A program made the translations under genes and the position numbers. A stretch of DNA of 64,000 nt from Trichodesmium sp002260545 (GTDB lineage: Bacteria > Cyanobacteriota > Cyanobacteriia > Cyanobacteriales > Microcoleaceae), in assembly GCF_050016015.1 (NCBI RefSeq), contig NZ_JBNHEQ010000243.1, forward strand, positions 13,148 through 77,147, given 5' to 3'. This document shows, piece after piece, positions 53,375 through 61,982 of this stretch (position 1 is the first letter of the stretch; each line of letters starts with the position of its first letter). The notes beneath the pieces were generated by a model. That model worked only from the letters and a program-made list of their open reading frames with translations. It had not been told where the DNA came from and ran no database searches.

Positions 53375-53923
53375 GATTTTCCCGCAAGTTATTTTACAGT
53401 GATACTATTGATTAAATTTTAACATTTAATTAAGATTGTAAATTTTTTATAGAACCAACCCAAATGGGTTCTATGGTTCTATAAAATTTGGTGAAACGTA
53501 GGGAGATGGTGGATAATGGGGCTATTTTTATACTTTTTTTCCCTATTCTATTTCCTGCTAACTTCTGACTTATTAATCCTGACTCCTGACTCGTAAAACT
53601 CACTTTTGTAAAGATACACTTAGGGGTTCTATAAGAACTTTGTGGTCATTATTACTTGAGAAGTTTTATGACAGCGATAACTTTTGACAAAAATCAATTA
53701 GATAAGTAAAAAAATAATCATTTTAAAATTTTTCCAGTGATCGCTAATACTGGCCAATTAGTAGTAATAGAGCGATCGCCAGATCATTTCTAAGTTTCAG
53801 TCAATCTCGGTATCAATTGAGCCAAATTTCTATCTTAGCTAAGTTTAATTTTTCTTTGCACTCTGAAAATATCAGATATGGTAATGTTTATTTAGTTTAT
53901 GTTAGAAAAATAAATGCAAAGTC
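53375..53923. other. Spacer with gene-end duplicates
   Basis: AACCCATTTGGG-like ends recur (AACCCAAATGGGTTC at about 53457). CTGACTCCTGACTC repeats lie near 53578. A copy of the moaB end plus b561 end is at 53786-53858. AT-rich sequence precedes the next ATG. No gene is present. Confidence 0.5.
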
Positions 53924-55264
53924 ATGCACACAACAGCAATTGATTTTATACAGCGTTTTACAGGAAAGGATTTAAGCAATCGAAATTTACTCGAAGAGTT
54001 TTCAGATCAAGTCATATTCTCTAGTTGGTTAAAAAAACAATATCCTAATACGTCACAAGAAATGTACAATGCCATGCTATTGGTGGCACGACCCTATTTT
54101 GAGTATAAAGATACGCCCGTATACGTTGTATCATTGGTCGATACACTTTTTATTACGGGGCGTAGTGACTCTAGCATCAGCTTTATCCGACCTAGTACTT
54201 TAGGTACTCAAAAACAAATGATCCTTGATGTACCACATGCCGGAACCTTACCACCTTCTTGTGTTGATGGACTATTATCTGATGACGTAATTGCTGATGA
54301 ATCCCTATGCTCTAGCAATCCTTACACAATTTGGAATCAAGCAGATGTTGGGGTTTTGGAGGTATCTGGAAGTATTTGGCAAAATAATCAAAATTTTGTC
54401 TGTGGTTCGGCAGTATTGACAAATTTAATTATCAGCAATGGCAATCGCGCCCCAGCAAAAGAAGGTAGAACTAATCAGGTCTACAATACACACACTTATC
54501 GTGGGACTCGTCTATACAAAGATATTTCTCAGCCTACTGAAGAAACAAAACTAGGGTTAAAAAAGAATCATGACTTGAGTATTGCTGTAGCTGGAGCATG
54601 TCGTGCTGCTGCCTATATGACAAATCCGAATTATCCTATTATCTGTTTAGAACCACATAGTTATTCAGCATTTTCCCATGAAATACTCGATGCGTTATTT
54701 TCACCAAAACTAGATGGTATGAACTTAACTAAATTTGCACCGCACAATGGTGGTACAGATACCAAAGCACTACTAGATTATCTCCGCAATACCTATGACT
54801 TGAAATCGTATCAAGAGTTAGTTAGACCATTGGTGTCAGTCCTAGATGTCTCAATTCCTGACGAGCCAGATAAATACAGTACGGTTAATCGATCTCAAAT
54901 GGAAGCTTTTGTCGATCCCTTTATAAGCATGATACGGGAGGCTTCTAACAAACTACCCATTAATATTGATAATTGGGAAAAATCGCGTCCTGATGTTTAT
55001 GGTGCTACCAATACCATACTGCAAAGGTTAGAAGAAGTGATCAAAAAAGCCAATTATTATCTTGAAATTAATGATGACAACCTAATATCAAAAACCATAA
55101 ATACGGTGACAATTGAATATAATAGGGGACTTGTAACATCCAACGAAACCTCTAAGATCCACACCAGTGAACAAGATTTTTACGAGCGTTGTCAATTGGT
55201 GGGTGCGGCATTTGTAGCTGGCATCAAGAATATGCAAAATCTGTGTTCATTAATTGATAATTGA
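53924..55264 (+). CDS. Unrecognised 446-residue protein, faintly N-formylglutamate-amidohydrolase-like
   Basis: I cannot assign a family with certainty. ILDVPHAGTLPPSCVDGLLS then DDVIADESL is reminiscent of the PHxG...D-x2-xDE start of N-formylglutamate amidohydrolases. HDLSIAVAGACRAAAYMTNP and ICLEPHSYSAFSHEILDALF could provide further His/Glu ligands. The rest (KSYQELVRPLVSVLDVSIPD, late coiled-coil helices) has no known motif. There is no signal peptide. The protein looks cytosolic and intact. If the resemblance holds, it would be a zinc-dependent amidase; otherwise it is hypothetical. Confidence 0.45.
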   Translation: MHTTAIDFIQRFTGKDLSNRNLLEEFSDQVIFSSWLKKQYPNTSQEMYNAMLLVARPYFEYKDTPVYVVSLVDTLFITGRSDSSISFIRPSTLGTQKQMILDVPHAGTLPPSCVDGLLSDDVIADESLCSSNPYTIWNQADVGVLEVSGSIWQNNQNFVCGSAVLTNLIISNGNRAPAKEGRTNQVYNTHTYRGTRLYKDISQPTEETKLGLKKNHDLSIAVAGACRAAAYMTNPNYPIICLEPHSYSAFSHEILDALFSPKLDGMNLTKFAPHNGGTDTKALLDYLRNTYDLKSYQELVRPLVSVLDVSIPDEPDKYSTVNRSQMEAFVDPFISMIREASNKLPINIDNWEKSRPDVYGATNTILQRLEEVIKKANYYLEINDDNLISKTINTVTIEYNRGLVTSNETSKIHTSEQDFYERCQLVGAAFVAGIKNMQNLCSLIDN

Positions 55265-55334
55265 TAATTGATAATTGATAATTACCTCTCCCTAAAAGGG
55301 AGAGGTAAGTAACAAAGCGATCGCCTAATCATTT

Positions 55335-55853
55335 CTAAGTTTCAGTCAATCTCGGTATCAATTGAGCCAAATTACAAGGACGATTACGAGAATCTAGTTG
55401 CTCTTTGATAATACTCCATCCTGTTTGACAAGCACCACTAGAACCAGGTAAACAAAAGATATAAGTACCGTTAGCTACGCCTGCCAAAGTTCGAGACTGA
55501 ATGGTAGAGGTTTTAATTTCTTGATAGGAAATCATCCGAAATATCTCACCAAATCCTTCAATTTCTTTGTCTAAGAGTGGTTTAATAGCTTCTGGTGTAC
55601 CATCTCGTCCTGTAACTCCGGTACCACCAGTAGTCAAAATTACTTGGACAGATTCATCTGCAACCCATCTAGATACTACAGCACGAATTTTATAAATGTT
55701 ATCGGGAACAATAGTTTTTTCTGCTAATAAATGACCTGTTGTGGTTAAATTATCCACTAATATTTTGCCCGATTTATCATCAGCTTCGGTTCTTGTATCA
55801 GAAACTGTTAGGACGGCGATTTTTAAGGGTAGTAAAGATTCGTTTTGATTCAT
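55335..55853 (-). CDS. moaB: Molybdenum cofactor biosynthesis protein B
   Basis: The protein has 172 residues of the MogA/MoaB fold, which acts in adenylylation of molybdopterin before metal insertion. Family motifs are VLTVSDTRTEADDKSGKILV, ILTTGGTGVTGRDGTPEAIK (the GGTG active site with T-G-R-D) and FCLPGSSGACQTGWSIIKEQ. The end LAQLIPRLTET is the segment found duplicated twice upstream of the b561 and 446-residue genes. It is a single gene without mo- neighbours. Confidence 0.92.
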   Translation of the reverse strand: MNQNESLLPLKIAVLTVSDTRTEADDKSGKILVDNLTTTGHLLAEKTIVPDNIYKIRAVVSRWVADESVQVILTTGGTGVTGRDGTPEAIKPLLDKEIEGFGEIFRMISYQEIKTSTIQSRTLAGVANGTYIFCLPGSSGACQTGWSIIKEQLDSRNRPCNLAQLIPRLTET

Positions 55854-55878
55854 TTTTGTGATTTTTGTGATTTTTTAA

Positions 55879-56463
55879 TTAATGTAGGGGCGGTTCGCGA
55901 ACCGCCCCTACAGAGAAATAATTTTCTACTTCTAAAACACTTTTACCAAAACAACTATTGACAATTGTTGTCACGCGATCGCTGTTTAAGTTAGGCAGAG
56001 AATTGCTTATTGTTAATTCTAAATATCCTGAATCACGATAAACAAAGAATATAATTTTATTGTTTTCCCATAGCCAAACTTCAGGAATTTTTAAGTATTG
56101 ATATTTAGTTAAATCGTCGATACTCCCTGATGTTAGATTTATTTCTACTGCCAAATCTGGCTTGTCTTTGTCTATTTCAAAACAGTAAGCTACATCAGGT
56201 TCTTTCCCTTCTTTTCCTTCTTCTTTAAGAGTGGTTTGATTAAAGGTGAAAACAGGAATATTAAGATTACGACAATACGCCCAAATAATTGCTCTAATAT
56301 AATCACCAATCAATTCATGGTTACGTCCTGGGGAGAAAATAGTAATAACTCCATTGCGAAATGAGACTCGTTTACTGGGCAAGTCTAAACTAATATATTC
56401 AGCCCAAGTTGTATTAGTAATTGTGCTAATTCGATCGCTTTTTTGTGTTCCAATAGTTAACAT
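55879..56463 (-). CDS. Uma2-family (DUF820) putative nuclease, C-terminus formed by a REP palindrome
   Basis: The protein has 194 residues. The Uma2 restriction-nuclease-like fold is shown by KRVSFRNGVITIFSPGRNHE, EPDVAYCFEIDKD and PDLAVEINLTSGSIDDLTKY, then QYLKIPEVWLW (the D...E-x-N and K-x-x-Y-x-x-x-x-V-x-E-x-W pattern). This family is greatly expanded in cyanobacteria; its function is unproven. The last ten residues, VGAVREPPLH, are translated from the 28-nt palindrome 55884-55911, and the stop follows directly. The native C-terminus has therefore been replaced. Confidence 0.85.
   Translation of the reverse strand: MLTIGTQKSDRISTITNTTWAEYISLDLPSKRVSFRNGVITIFSPGRNHELIGDYIRAIIWAYCRNLNIPVFTFNQTTLKEEGKEGKEPDVAYCFEIDKDKPDLAVEINLTSGSIDDLTKYQYLKIPEVWLWENNKIIFFVYRDSGYLELTISNSLPNLNSDRVTTIVNSCFGKSVLEVENYFSVGAVREPPLH
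55884..55911. repeat. Perfect 28-nt REP-like palindrome within the Uma2 gene
   Basis: It begins GTAGGGGCGGTTCG and is perfectly symmetric. It is read on the minus strand in the same phase (VGA...) as the copy in the RAYT gene. Confidence 0.85.
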
Positions 56464-56663
56464 TAGTTCTTAGGGGATATAGTTATTTCCTTAACTTACT
56501 AGAATATCAGACTAAACAATCTGAATATTAGCCTAAAGAGCGATTTTATCATCTAAAGTCTCTTTTGACTCTATTATATTTATACCAAATAACTAGCTTG
56601 GCTTAAAACTAGAGAAGCTGCAATGAGCGTACCAACTAATTTTATAATGCTTTTATCAGTGTT

Positions 56664-56714
56664 AACTTGCCTTGCTACCGACTTTCCCAATCTAAAAATT
56701 ATTACTGATGCTCA
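56664..56714 (+). pseudogene. Fragment of the CobW-like GTPase gene
   Basis: CTTGCCTTGCTACCGACTTT and CCCAATCTAAAAATTATTAC through GATGCTCAAGAGTC match 41072-41126 with few changes. It is too short to code, and lies in the spacer 56464-56720, which has no other content that I recognise. Confidence 0.65.
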
Positions 56715-56720
56715 AGAGTC

Positions 56721-57080
56721 CTATTTAGTTAAATGCCGCCTTTTTATTGCGTACCATAGCAAGTAAAATAATGGAGACCAATATAGCAAAGTGGAATATG
56801 CAGCCTCAGTCAAATGAAATGCCAAAACCGCCGAAACTACCAAGCGCATCCAGAAATTCAAAAAAAACTTCACTAACCCATTTATAGGCAAACCTCGACA
56901 CTCAATATGATCCACTATAAAATCATCATTCGTCCGATAGCAGCCTTTTTGTAGATCGACGACTTCTCCAAAATCAAAATAAGGTAATGGGATTGAAAAT
57001 GCAAAAATTAAGCTCAACAAAAATAGACCTACATATATAAGGGAAATATTCTTTAAAAGAATAATCAATTTTTTCTTCAT
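56721..57080 (-). CDS. Small membrane protein, unknown
   Basis: The protein has 119 residues. There are hydrophobic spans at about 5-30 (LIILLKNISLIYVGLFLLSL), 68-90 (FFLNFWMRLVVSAVLAFHLT) and 95-110 (TLLYWSPLFYLLWYAI). A loop of about 35 residues lies between spans 1 and 2, with GCYRTNDDFIVDHIECRGLP, whose two Cys might form a disulphide. No family was recognised. The basic ends (MKKK, KRRH) suggest both termini face the cytoplasm, or a positive-inside arrangement. Confidence 0.55.
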   Translation of the reverse strand: MKKKLIILLKNISLIYVGLFLLSLIFAFSIPLPYFDFGEVVDLQKGCYRTNDDFIVDHIECRGLPINGLVKFFLNFWMRLVVSAVLAFHLTEAAYSTLLYWSPLFYLLWYAIKRRHLTK

Positions 57081-57558
57081 TATGATTCATGTAAAAATAA
57101 GTTGTACAAATTTGATTGGACAGTAGAAAGTTCTCAGTAGAAAAAAACATTCCCCCTTGATTTTTCCGCCCTCCTCTGCTGAAAATGCTGATTTTTTGTA
57201 GCTCCCTAATCAGTAGTTCTACAGATTGAGAATTTTGTTGAATCTAAATAAGGAAAATTATAGCAGATAAGCGATCGCTCAACCTTTCCCAAACAATTTT
57301 TAGACTATACTTAATATTTATCAAATTTAGGTTACAGCAGTTTTCATGTCGGTAGACTACAGTAGGGGCGTTTGCGGAGCATTCCGGAACGGAAATGGCC
57401 ATTTGCTGGCGCAAAGCTCCGCTTTATATGTCGCTCCGCGTTAACGGAGTTGTGCGATAGCAAAACGCCCCTACAAGGTTTTGGTTGTAACAATGTGGTT
57501 CATCAATCTGAAAAGCGCTATAAAGTAACTAATGACTCTTTGATAAATCTAGCTAAAA
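57081..57558. repeat. Spacer with a long GTAG-bounded inverted repeat
   Basis: GTAGGGGCGTTTGCGGAGCA at 57363 and CAAAACGCCCCTAC ending about 57475 enclose GCGCAAAGCTCCGCTT and GCTCCGCGTTAACGGAG hairpins. The 121-codon frame across it at 57372 is repeat plus out-of-frame sequence of the next gene. No gene is present. Confidence 0.55.
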
Positions 57559-58782
57559 ATGAATCGACGATTATTACTGCATGGAGTTACAAGTGGCTTA
57601 CTTTTGAATTTCTTGCCCTGGCACAGTTTTCAGGCAAAAAACCAAAAGCTTCTCGGCTACATCCGAACCAATTGGAGTCGCGATCCCTACACTTATGGCT
57701 CATATTCACACATCTCAAAGGGAGCTTCGCGGAGTGACATTCGTGCCCTGGAGCAGCCCATTGACAAGAAGATATTTTTTGCTGGTGAAGCTACTTTTCC
57801 AAAGCACAACAGTACAGTTCATGCTGCCTACGAATCCGGGCTTCGGGCAGCTAACTCAATCTTGCAAGGTAGTGCCGATAGAATTGCAATTATTGGTGCG
57901 GGAATGAGCGGCCTTGCCTCAGCACATAAACTTTCCACAAATGGTCGAGAAGTTACTGTGTTTGAAGCACGCGATCGCATTGGGGGACGGATATGGACAG
58001 ATGACCGACTGGGAGTACCATTGGAGCTGGGAGCTAGTTGGATTCATGGGATAAACGGAAACCCCCTTGTGGATTTGGCCGAGGGGCTAGGTCAGCGACT
58101 TATCCGAACGGAAAAAGAGGATTACATTATTCGAGGACGTGGTGGGCGTAAAATTAGGGACAGTGATGCCCCAGGATGGTTGGAAAATGTCGTTAGTATC
58201 CAGCACACGGCTGGAACAAATGAAGATCGAATCAATCAGCGGGCTTATCTCTTCGTGAATGACTACGATGGTCCCGATGTCATATTCCCAGATGGATACG
58301 CAGGTATTTTGGCAGCCTTGAAGGGTGACTACAAAATTAAATTGAATACACTGGTTAAGGAAATTTCGAGAACTGAAAAAGGGGTGATACTGGGTTTTGA
58401 GAAAATTAATAATCAATCTTTTGATGCGGTTTTGGTAACAGTCCCCCTTGGTGTACTCAAAAAAGGAGATATCAAGTTCCATCCTGTATTGCCCAAAAAT
58501 AAGCAGCAAGCTATCGATCGACTCGGAATGGGGACTTTAGACAAAGTTTATTTGTTATTCGATCAGCCATTCTGGGATTTATCAACTACCTGGATATTAA
58601 CTCCAGAAAACGATCTTCCTCCAGGGCAGTTTAACCAATGGTTTAATCTTTATCCATACATTAAAGAACCTATCATTATGGTTTTAAATGGGGGGCCACC
58701 AGCTTTAGCCTTATCGGCACTTTCAGATGAAGATGTTGTGCAAAGAGCCTTACAAACTATTTACACTGCCTATTTAGTTTAA
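57559..58782 (+). CDS. Flavin amine oxidase with its C-terminal part placed first (circularly permuted or rearranged)
   Basis: The protein has 407 residues. Residues 31-102 (LLGYIRTNWSRDPYTYGSYS, DIRALEQPIDKKIFFAGEAT, STVHAAYESGLRAANSIL) are the conserved C-terminus of flavin amine oxidases. Residues 108-407 are the N-terminal two thirds: FAD motif IAIIGAGMSGLASAHKL (113-118 GAGMSG), FEARDRIGGRIWT and LELGASWIHGINGNP. They end at DEDVVQRALQTIYTAYLV, precisely where the family continues into the RWSxDPYxxGSYS segment. The two parts make up almost one whole enzyme in swapped order. Residues 1-25 (RRLLLHGVTSGLLLNFLPWH) look like a Tat-type leader. Activity cannot be judged. Confidence 0.8.
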   Translation: MNRRLLLHGVTSGLLLNFLPWHSFQAKNQKLLGYIRTNWSRDPYTYGSYSHISKGASRSDIRALEQPIDKKIFFAGEATFPKHNSTVHAAYESGLRAANSILQGSADRIAIIGAGMSGLASAHKLSTNGREVTVFEARDRIGGRIWTDDRLGVPLELGASWIHGINGNPLVDLAEGLGQRLIRTEKEDYIIRGRGGRKIRDSDAPGWLENVVSIQHTAGTNEDRINQRAYLFVNDYDGPDVIFPDGYAGILAALKGDYKIKLNTLVKEISRTEKGVILGFEKINNQSFDAVLVTVPLGVLKKGDIKFHPVLPKNKQQAIDRLGMGTLDKVYLLFDQPFWDLSTTWILTPENDLPPGQFNQWFNLYPYIKEPIIMVLNGGPPALALSALSDEDVVQRALQTIYTAYLV

Positions 58783-59038
58783 AACGGAATGAAAAATGCT
58801 AATCTTATTTTTACTTCTCTCTTCACACTCCCCACACTTCCCCACCCAAAAAGCTTAACTATATTAAGGTTTGTAAACTAACTCCAAGCTGATACCTACA
58901 CTCTATTTGAGGGTAAGTTTATAGCTTTACTACATAGTGACAAATTTTAACACCGACCTACTTAATCTCCATTGACTAGATGTAAATTTTTGATTATGAT
59001 TAATGACTATCAATTATATTAGGATAACTAATCTACCC
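58783..59038. promoter_or_regulatory. hemB upstream region with a block shared with the COG0523 gene
   Basis: CCATTGACTAGATGTAAATT followed by TTTGATTATGATTAATGA (about 58970-59008) matches 32214-32252, where the Zur-like box is. Here the box is degenerate (TGATTATGATTAATGACT). Nothing else is recognised in the spacer. Confidence 0.45.
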
Positions 59039-60043
59039 ATGACTGAAACAAATTTTTCCACAGAATTTCCTGGCGTACAGCGCCCCCGTCGTCTCCGTCG
59101 CACTCCTGCTTTACGACGTATGGTTGAGGAAAACCAGTTGACGGTCAATGATTTAATTTATCCATTGTTTGTGATGGAAGGAGAAGGGCAAAAAGTCGAG
59201 GTTGTTTCGATGCCAGGAAGTTATCGCTATACTCTAGATTTACTGCTCAAAGAAATAGAGGATGCTTATAATTTAGGAATTAATGCGATCGCTTTATTCC
59301 CCCTAGTTGAGGAAGCAAAAAAAGACAACGCTGGCACTGAAAGCTACAACCCAGATGGGTTAATACAAAGAACTGTAAAGGCGATTAAACAAACAATACC
59401 AGATATTGTTGTCATTACTGATGTAGCCCTAGATCCCTATTCCAGCGAAGGTCACGATGGTATTGTGGCGGAAAATGGAGTCATTCTCAACGACGCCACC
59501 GTAGAAGCTTTGGTCAAACAAGCACTATCCCAGGCTGAAGCAGGTGCTGATATTGTCGCTCCTTCAGATATGATGGATGGGCGTATTGGAGCGATTCGCA
59601 AAGCTCTCGATGCTGCTGAATACTTCGATGTGGGAATACTTGCTTACTCTGCTAAATATGCCTCAGCTTATTATGGACCATTCCGGGATGCTTTGGATTC
59701 CGCACCAAAATTTGGGGACAAAAAGACTTATCAAATGAACCCTGCTAATGCTAGGGAAGCCATCAAGGAAGTAGCTTTGGATATTGCCGAAGGTGCAGAT
59801 ATGGTGATGGTTAAGCCTGCGCTGGCTTATTTAGATATTATTTGTGAGGTGAAAAAGACAACAAATCTACCTGTAGCTGCTTATAACGTGAGTGGGGAAT
59901 ATGCTATGATTAAGGCTGCTGGTGAGAAGGGTTGGATAGATGAAAAAAAGGTAATGTTGGAAACTTTAACGAGTATGAAACGAGCTGGTGCGGATTTAAT
60001 TTTGACTTATTTTGCTAAGGAAGTTGCGTTAATTTTGAAGTAA
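59039..60043 (+). CDS. hemB: Delta-aminolevulinic acid dehydratase (porphobilinogen synthase)
   Basis: The enzyme condenses two 5-aminolevulinate molecules to porphobilinogen, the common precursor of haem, chlorophyll and bilins. It has 334 residues from ATG 59039. A frame extension to 59003 has no family support. The Schiff-base lysines are in ILAYSAKYASAYYGPFRDA and ADMVMVKPALAYLD. The metal-region phrase is TDVALDPYSSEGHDGIV, lacking the Cys triad of zinc-type enzymes, as usual for the Mg-dependent cyanobacterial form. GRIGAIRKALD and AYNVSGEYAMIKAA are also typical. Confidence 0.96.
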   Translation: MTETNFSTEFPGVQRPRRLRRTPALRRMVEENQLTVNDLIYPLFVMEGEGQKVEVVSMPGSYRYTLDLLLKEIEDAYNLGINAIALFPLVEEAKKDNAGTESYNPDGLIQRTVKAIKQTIPDIVVITDVALDPYSSEGHDGIVAENGVILNDATVEALVKQALSQAEAGADIVAPSDMMDGRIGAIRKALDAAEYFDVGILAYSAKYASAYYGPFRDALDSAPKFGDKKTYQMNPANAREAIKEVALDIAEGADMVMVKPALAYLDIICEVKKTTNLPVAAYNVSGEYAMIKAAGEKGWIDEKKVMLETLTSMKRAGADLILTYFAKEVALILK

Positions 60044-60602
60044 GCATTTCCTGCGGAATGCTTCGCAAACAGCTATTAGCTGTCAGCTATCAGCAATAAT
60101 ATCATGTTTGGATAATCACTTATAATAAAGTTTTCGTTTCTAAGATTTATACAAACCTGCCCCTGAGACGGTGGCTTATATCACTGGGGGCGGGTTTATC
60201 TGGCTTACTTGGAAAACTTGTTGTAGGGACGTTGCATGCAACGTCCCTACGGTGAAACCCGCCCCTACGGTGTCTTCCTAATGCACGTTTTTAGATGAAA
60301 CAATGCACTACTAGACTTTCATTCTGACTCCTGACTTCTGTCTCCTTGTTTCCCTGCTGATAAAAGGTGCATAGGGTAGGGGCGGGTTTATCTGGCTTAC
60401 TTGGAAAACTCGTTAACTTAATGGTTAAACCCGCCCCTACCGAACCTGATTCCCTAATGCACTATTTTAGTTGAAACGGTCCATTACTAGACTTTCATTC
60501 TGACTCCTGTCTCCTGTCTCCTGACTCCTTCTTTGATTCTGACTCCTACCCTCACCCATAAGACTTTTTCAGCAAGCCCTAAAATAAGGATTGCTATAAC
60601 AA
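60044..60602. repeat. Two tandem copies of a ~195-bp element, one with an inserted palindrome
   Basis: Copy 1 is about 60184-60350 and copy 2 about 60378-60525. Both run GGGCGGGTTTATCTGGCTTA, CTTGGAAAACT, AAACCCGCCCCTACSG, CTAATGCAC and ACTAGACTTTCATTCTGACT. Copy 1 carries the GTAG palindrome 60223-60250 where copy 2 has AACTTAAT. A partial family C end (about 60104) and an IS-type end (60548-60585) also occur. No gene is present. Confidence 0.7.
60223..60250. repeat. Perfect 28-nt GTAG palindrome, GTTGCATGCAAC core
   Basis: It begins GTAGGGACGTTGCA and is perfectly symmetric. It is absent from the neighbouring tandem copy, so it marks a filled insertion site. Confidence 0.8.
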
Positions 60603-61982
60603 CTATTCAAAAGTCGGTTTAGAAAAGAAACTGAAGAAAATACCTGCTATTATTGCTGCTCCTGCTAACCCAAGCAACACTGTCGATAAACCAAGAAAAG
60701 TTTCTGCCACTCCTACTAAAGCTAAGGGTAAACTTAAGGCAATATTAACCGCATTATTCTGGAGACCAAATACTTTTCCCCGCATTTCTTCAGGAGTTTC
60801 CGCTTGAACAGTAGTTTGCATTGGCACTCCCACTACTGCACCAAACATTCCTAAAATACCAATCAAAACCATAGCTACCCAAAACTGTTGATTAAATATA
60901 GATAAACCTGCTAAAGAAGCTGCCATTCCCATAGATCCAATCATACTGAGTTGGAAATGAGATAACCAATGTCCAAGTTGACCTACCATTCCAGCACCAA
61001 TAGCCATACCTACTCCAGCAGCAGCTAATAATAATCCAAATTCTTCAGCCTCCATACCAGGAATAATTTCTGCCAAACGTACTGCCAAAACTGCTAAAGC
61101 TGCAAAAATAGAAAATAAAACGATTTGCTGAATAATAGCATTACGAACTCGATGATGATTTTTCAGGTAACTTAAGCCATCTACCAAGTCTGCCAGAATA
61201 TGGGGTTGTTCCTTTTCTGTTAGGTCTTTCTGTTCGCCAGTTTTGAGTAGTATTAATAGTAAACCAGCGATCGCGTAACTTCCTCCTACGACTAATTCTT
61301 TACCTAAAGCTTCCCCAAAACCAATTTTTGCTACTAAATTATCGGCAAATTCTAATAATGGGTCTCCTACGGCAAAGCCAATAATTACAGAAGCCATCAT
61401 TGTAGTGGTGTAGAGAGAGTTGGCAGAAAGTAGGTTTCGCTTTTCTACAATTAAGGGAATAACTGCTTGTTCCGCAGGGGCAAAAAATTGAGTCAGGGTA
61501 GAAACCAAAAAAGTCAACAATAACATTAGGCAAAATCCTAAAGGTAGGTTGCCTAGATTAAAATCGTTAGATAGCCATAATATTATTGGCAAAATCAGAA
61601 CTAAACCACCTCTGACAATATTTGTCACAACTAAAACTGCTTTTTTTGGCCATCTATCTACATAGACACCAGCTCCAGCTCCAAATAATACTGCGGGAAT
61701 AGTAAAAGCAATCATAATTGCGGATACCCATCCACTTATAGTTTGGTCTGCTGCTTGGAATTGATTAGCAATAATAGCAATCATTAGTACGAGGTAAACT
61801 TTATCTGCTAGTTGGGAAAATACTTGACCACTCCAGAGGGTTAAAAATTTACCATTTTTCAGCACTGGCAAAAGTCCACGTTCGGGTTCCTTTTCTGCTA
61901 ATGATGCAGCGGAAATAGATTTGGTTTTCGGTTGTTTTTCTTGTCTTTTTTTTGTTTGTAAATTTGAATCAGATAGTTGCAT
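60603..61982 (-). CDS. MFS transporter (macrolide-efflux/DHA3-like)
   Basis: The protein has 459 residues. A long polar, Lys/Gln-rich N-terminus (about 40 residues) precedes twelve hydrophobic spans. LWSGQVFSQLADKVYLVLMI, the loop-2/3 motif GAGAGVYVDRWPKKAVLV, FFAPAEQAVIPLIVEKRNLL and VVGVPMQTTVQAETPEEMRG then KVFGL are typical of the MFS_3 / enterobactin-exporter-like group widespread in cyanobacteria. The substrate is unknown. It is a single gene with a family A repeat upstream of its start. Confidence 0.88.
   Translation of the reverse strand: MQLSDSNLQTKKRQEKQPKTKSISAASLAEKEPERGLLPVLKNGKFLTLWSGQVFSQLADKVYLVLMIAIIANQFQAADQTISGWVSAIMIAFTIPAVLFGAGAGVYVDRWPKKAVLVVTNIVRGGLVLILPIILWLSNDFNLGNLPLGFCLMLLLTFLVSTLTQFFAPAEQAVIPLIVEKRNLLSANSLYTTTMMASVIIGFAVGDPLLEFADNLVAKIGFGEALGKELVVGGSYAIAGLLLILLKTGEQKDLTEKEQPHILADLVDGLSYLKNHHRVRNAIIQQIVLFSIFAALAVLAVRLAEIIPGMEAEEFGLLLAAAGVGMAIGAGMVGQLGHWLSHFQLSMIGSMGMAASLAGLSIFNQQFWVAMVLIGILGMFGAVVGVPMQTTVQAETPEEMRGKVFGLQNNAVNIALSLPLALVGVAETFLGLSTVLLGLAGAAIIAGIFFSFFSKPTFE

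Noticed and set aside
57372..57737. 121-codon frame upstream of the amine oxidase
   Set aside because: The first part is a long inverted repeat and the second part is an out-of-frame shadow of the amine oxidase gene.
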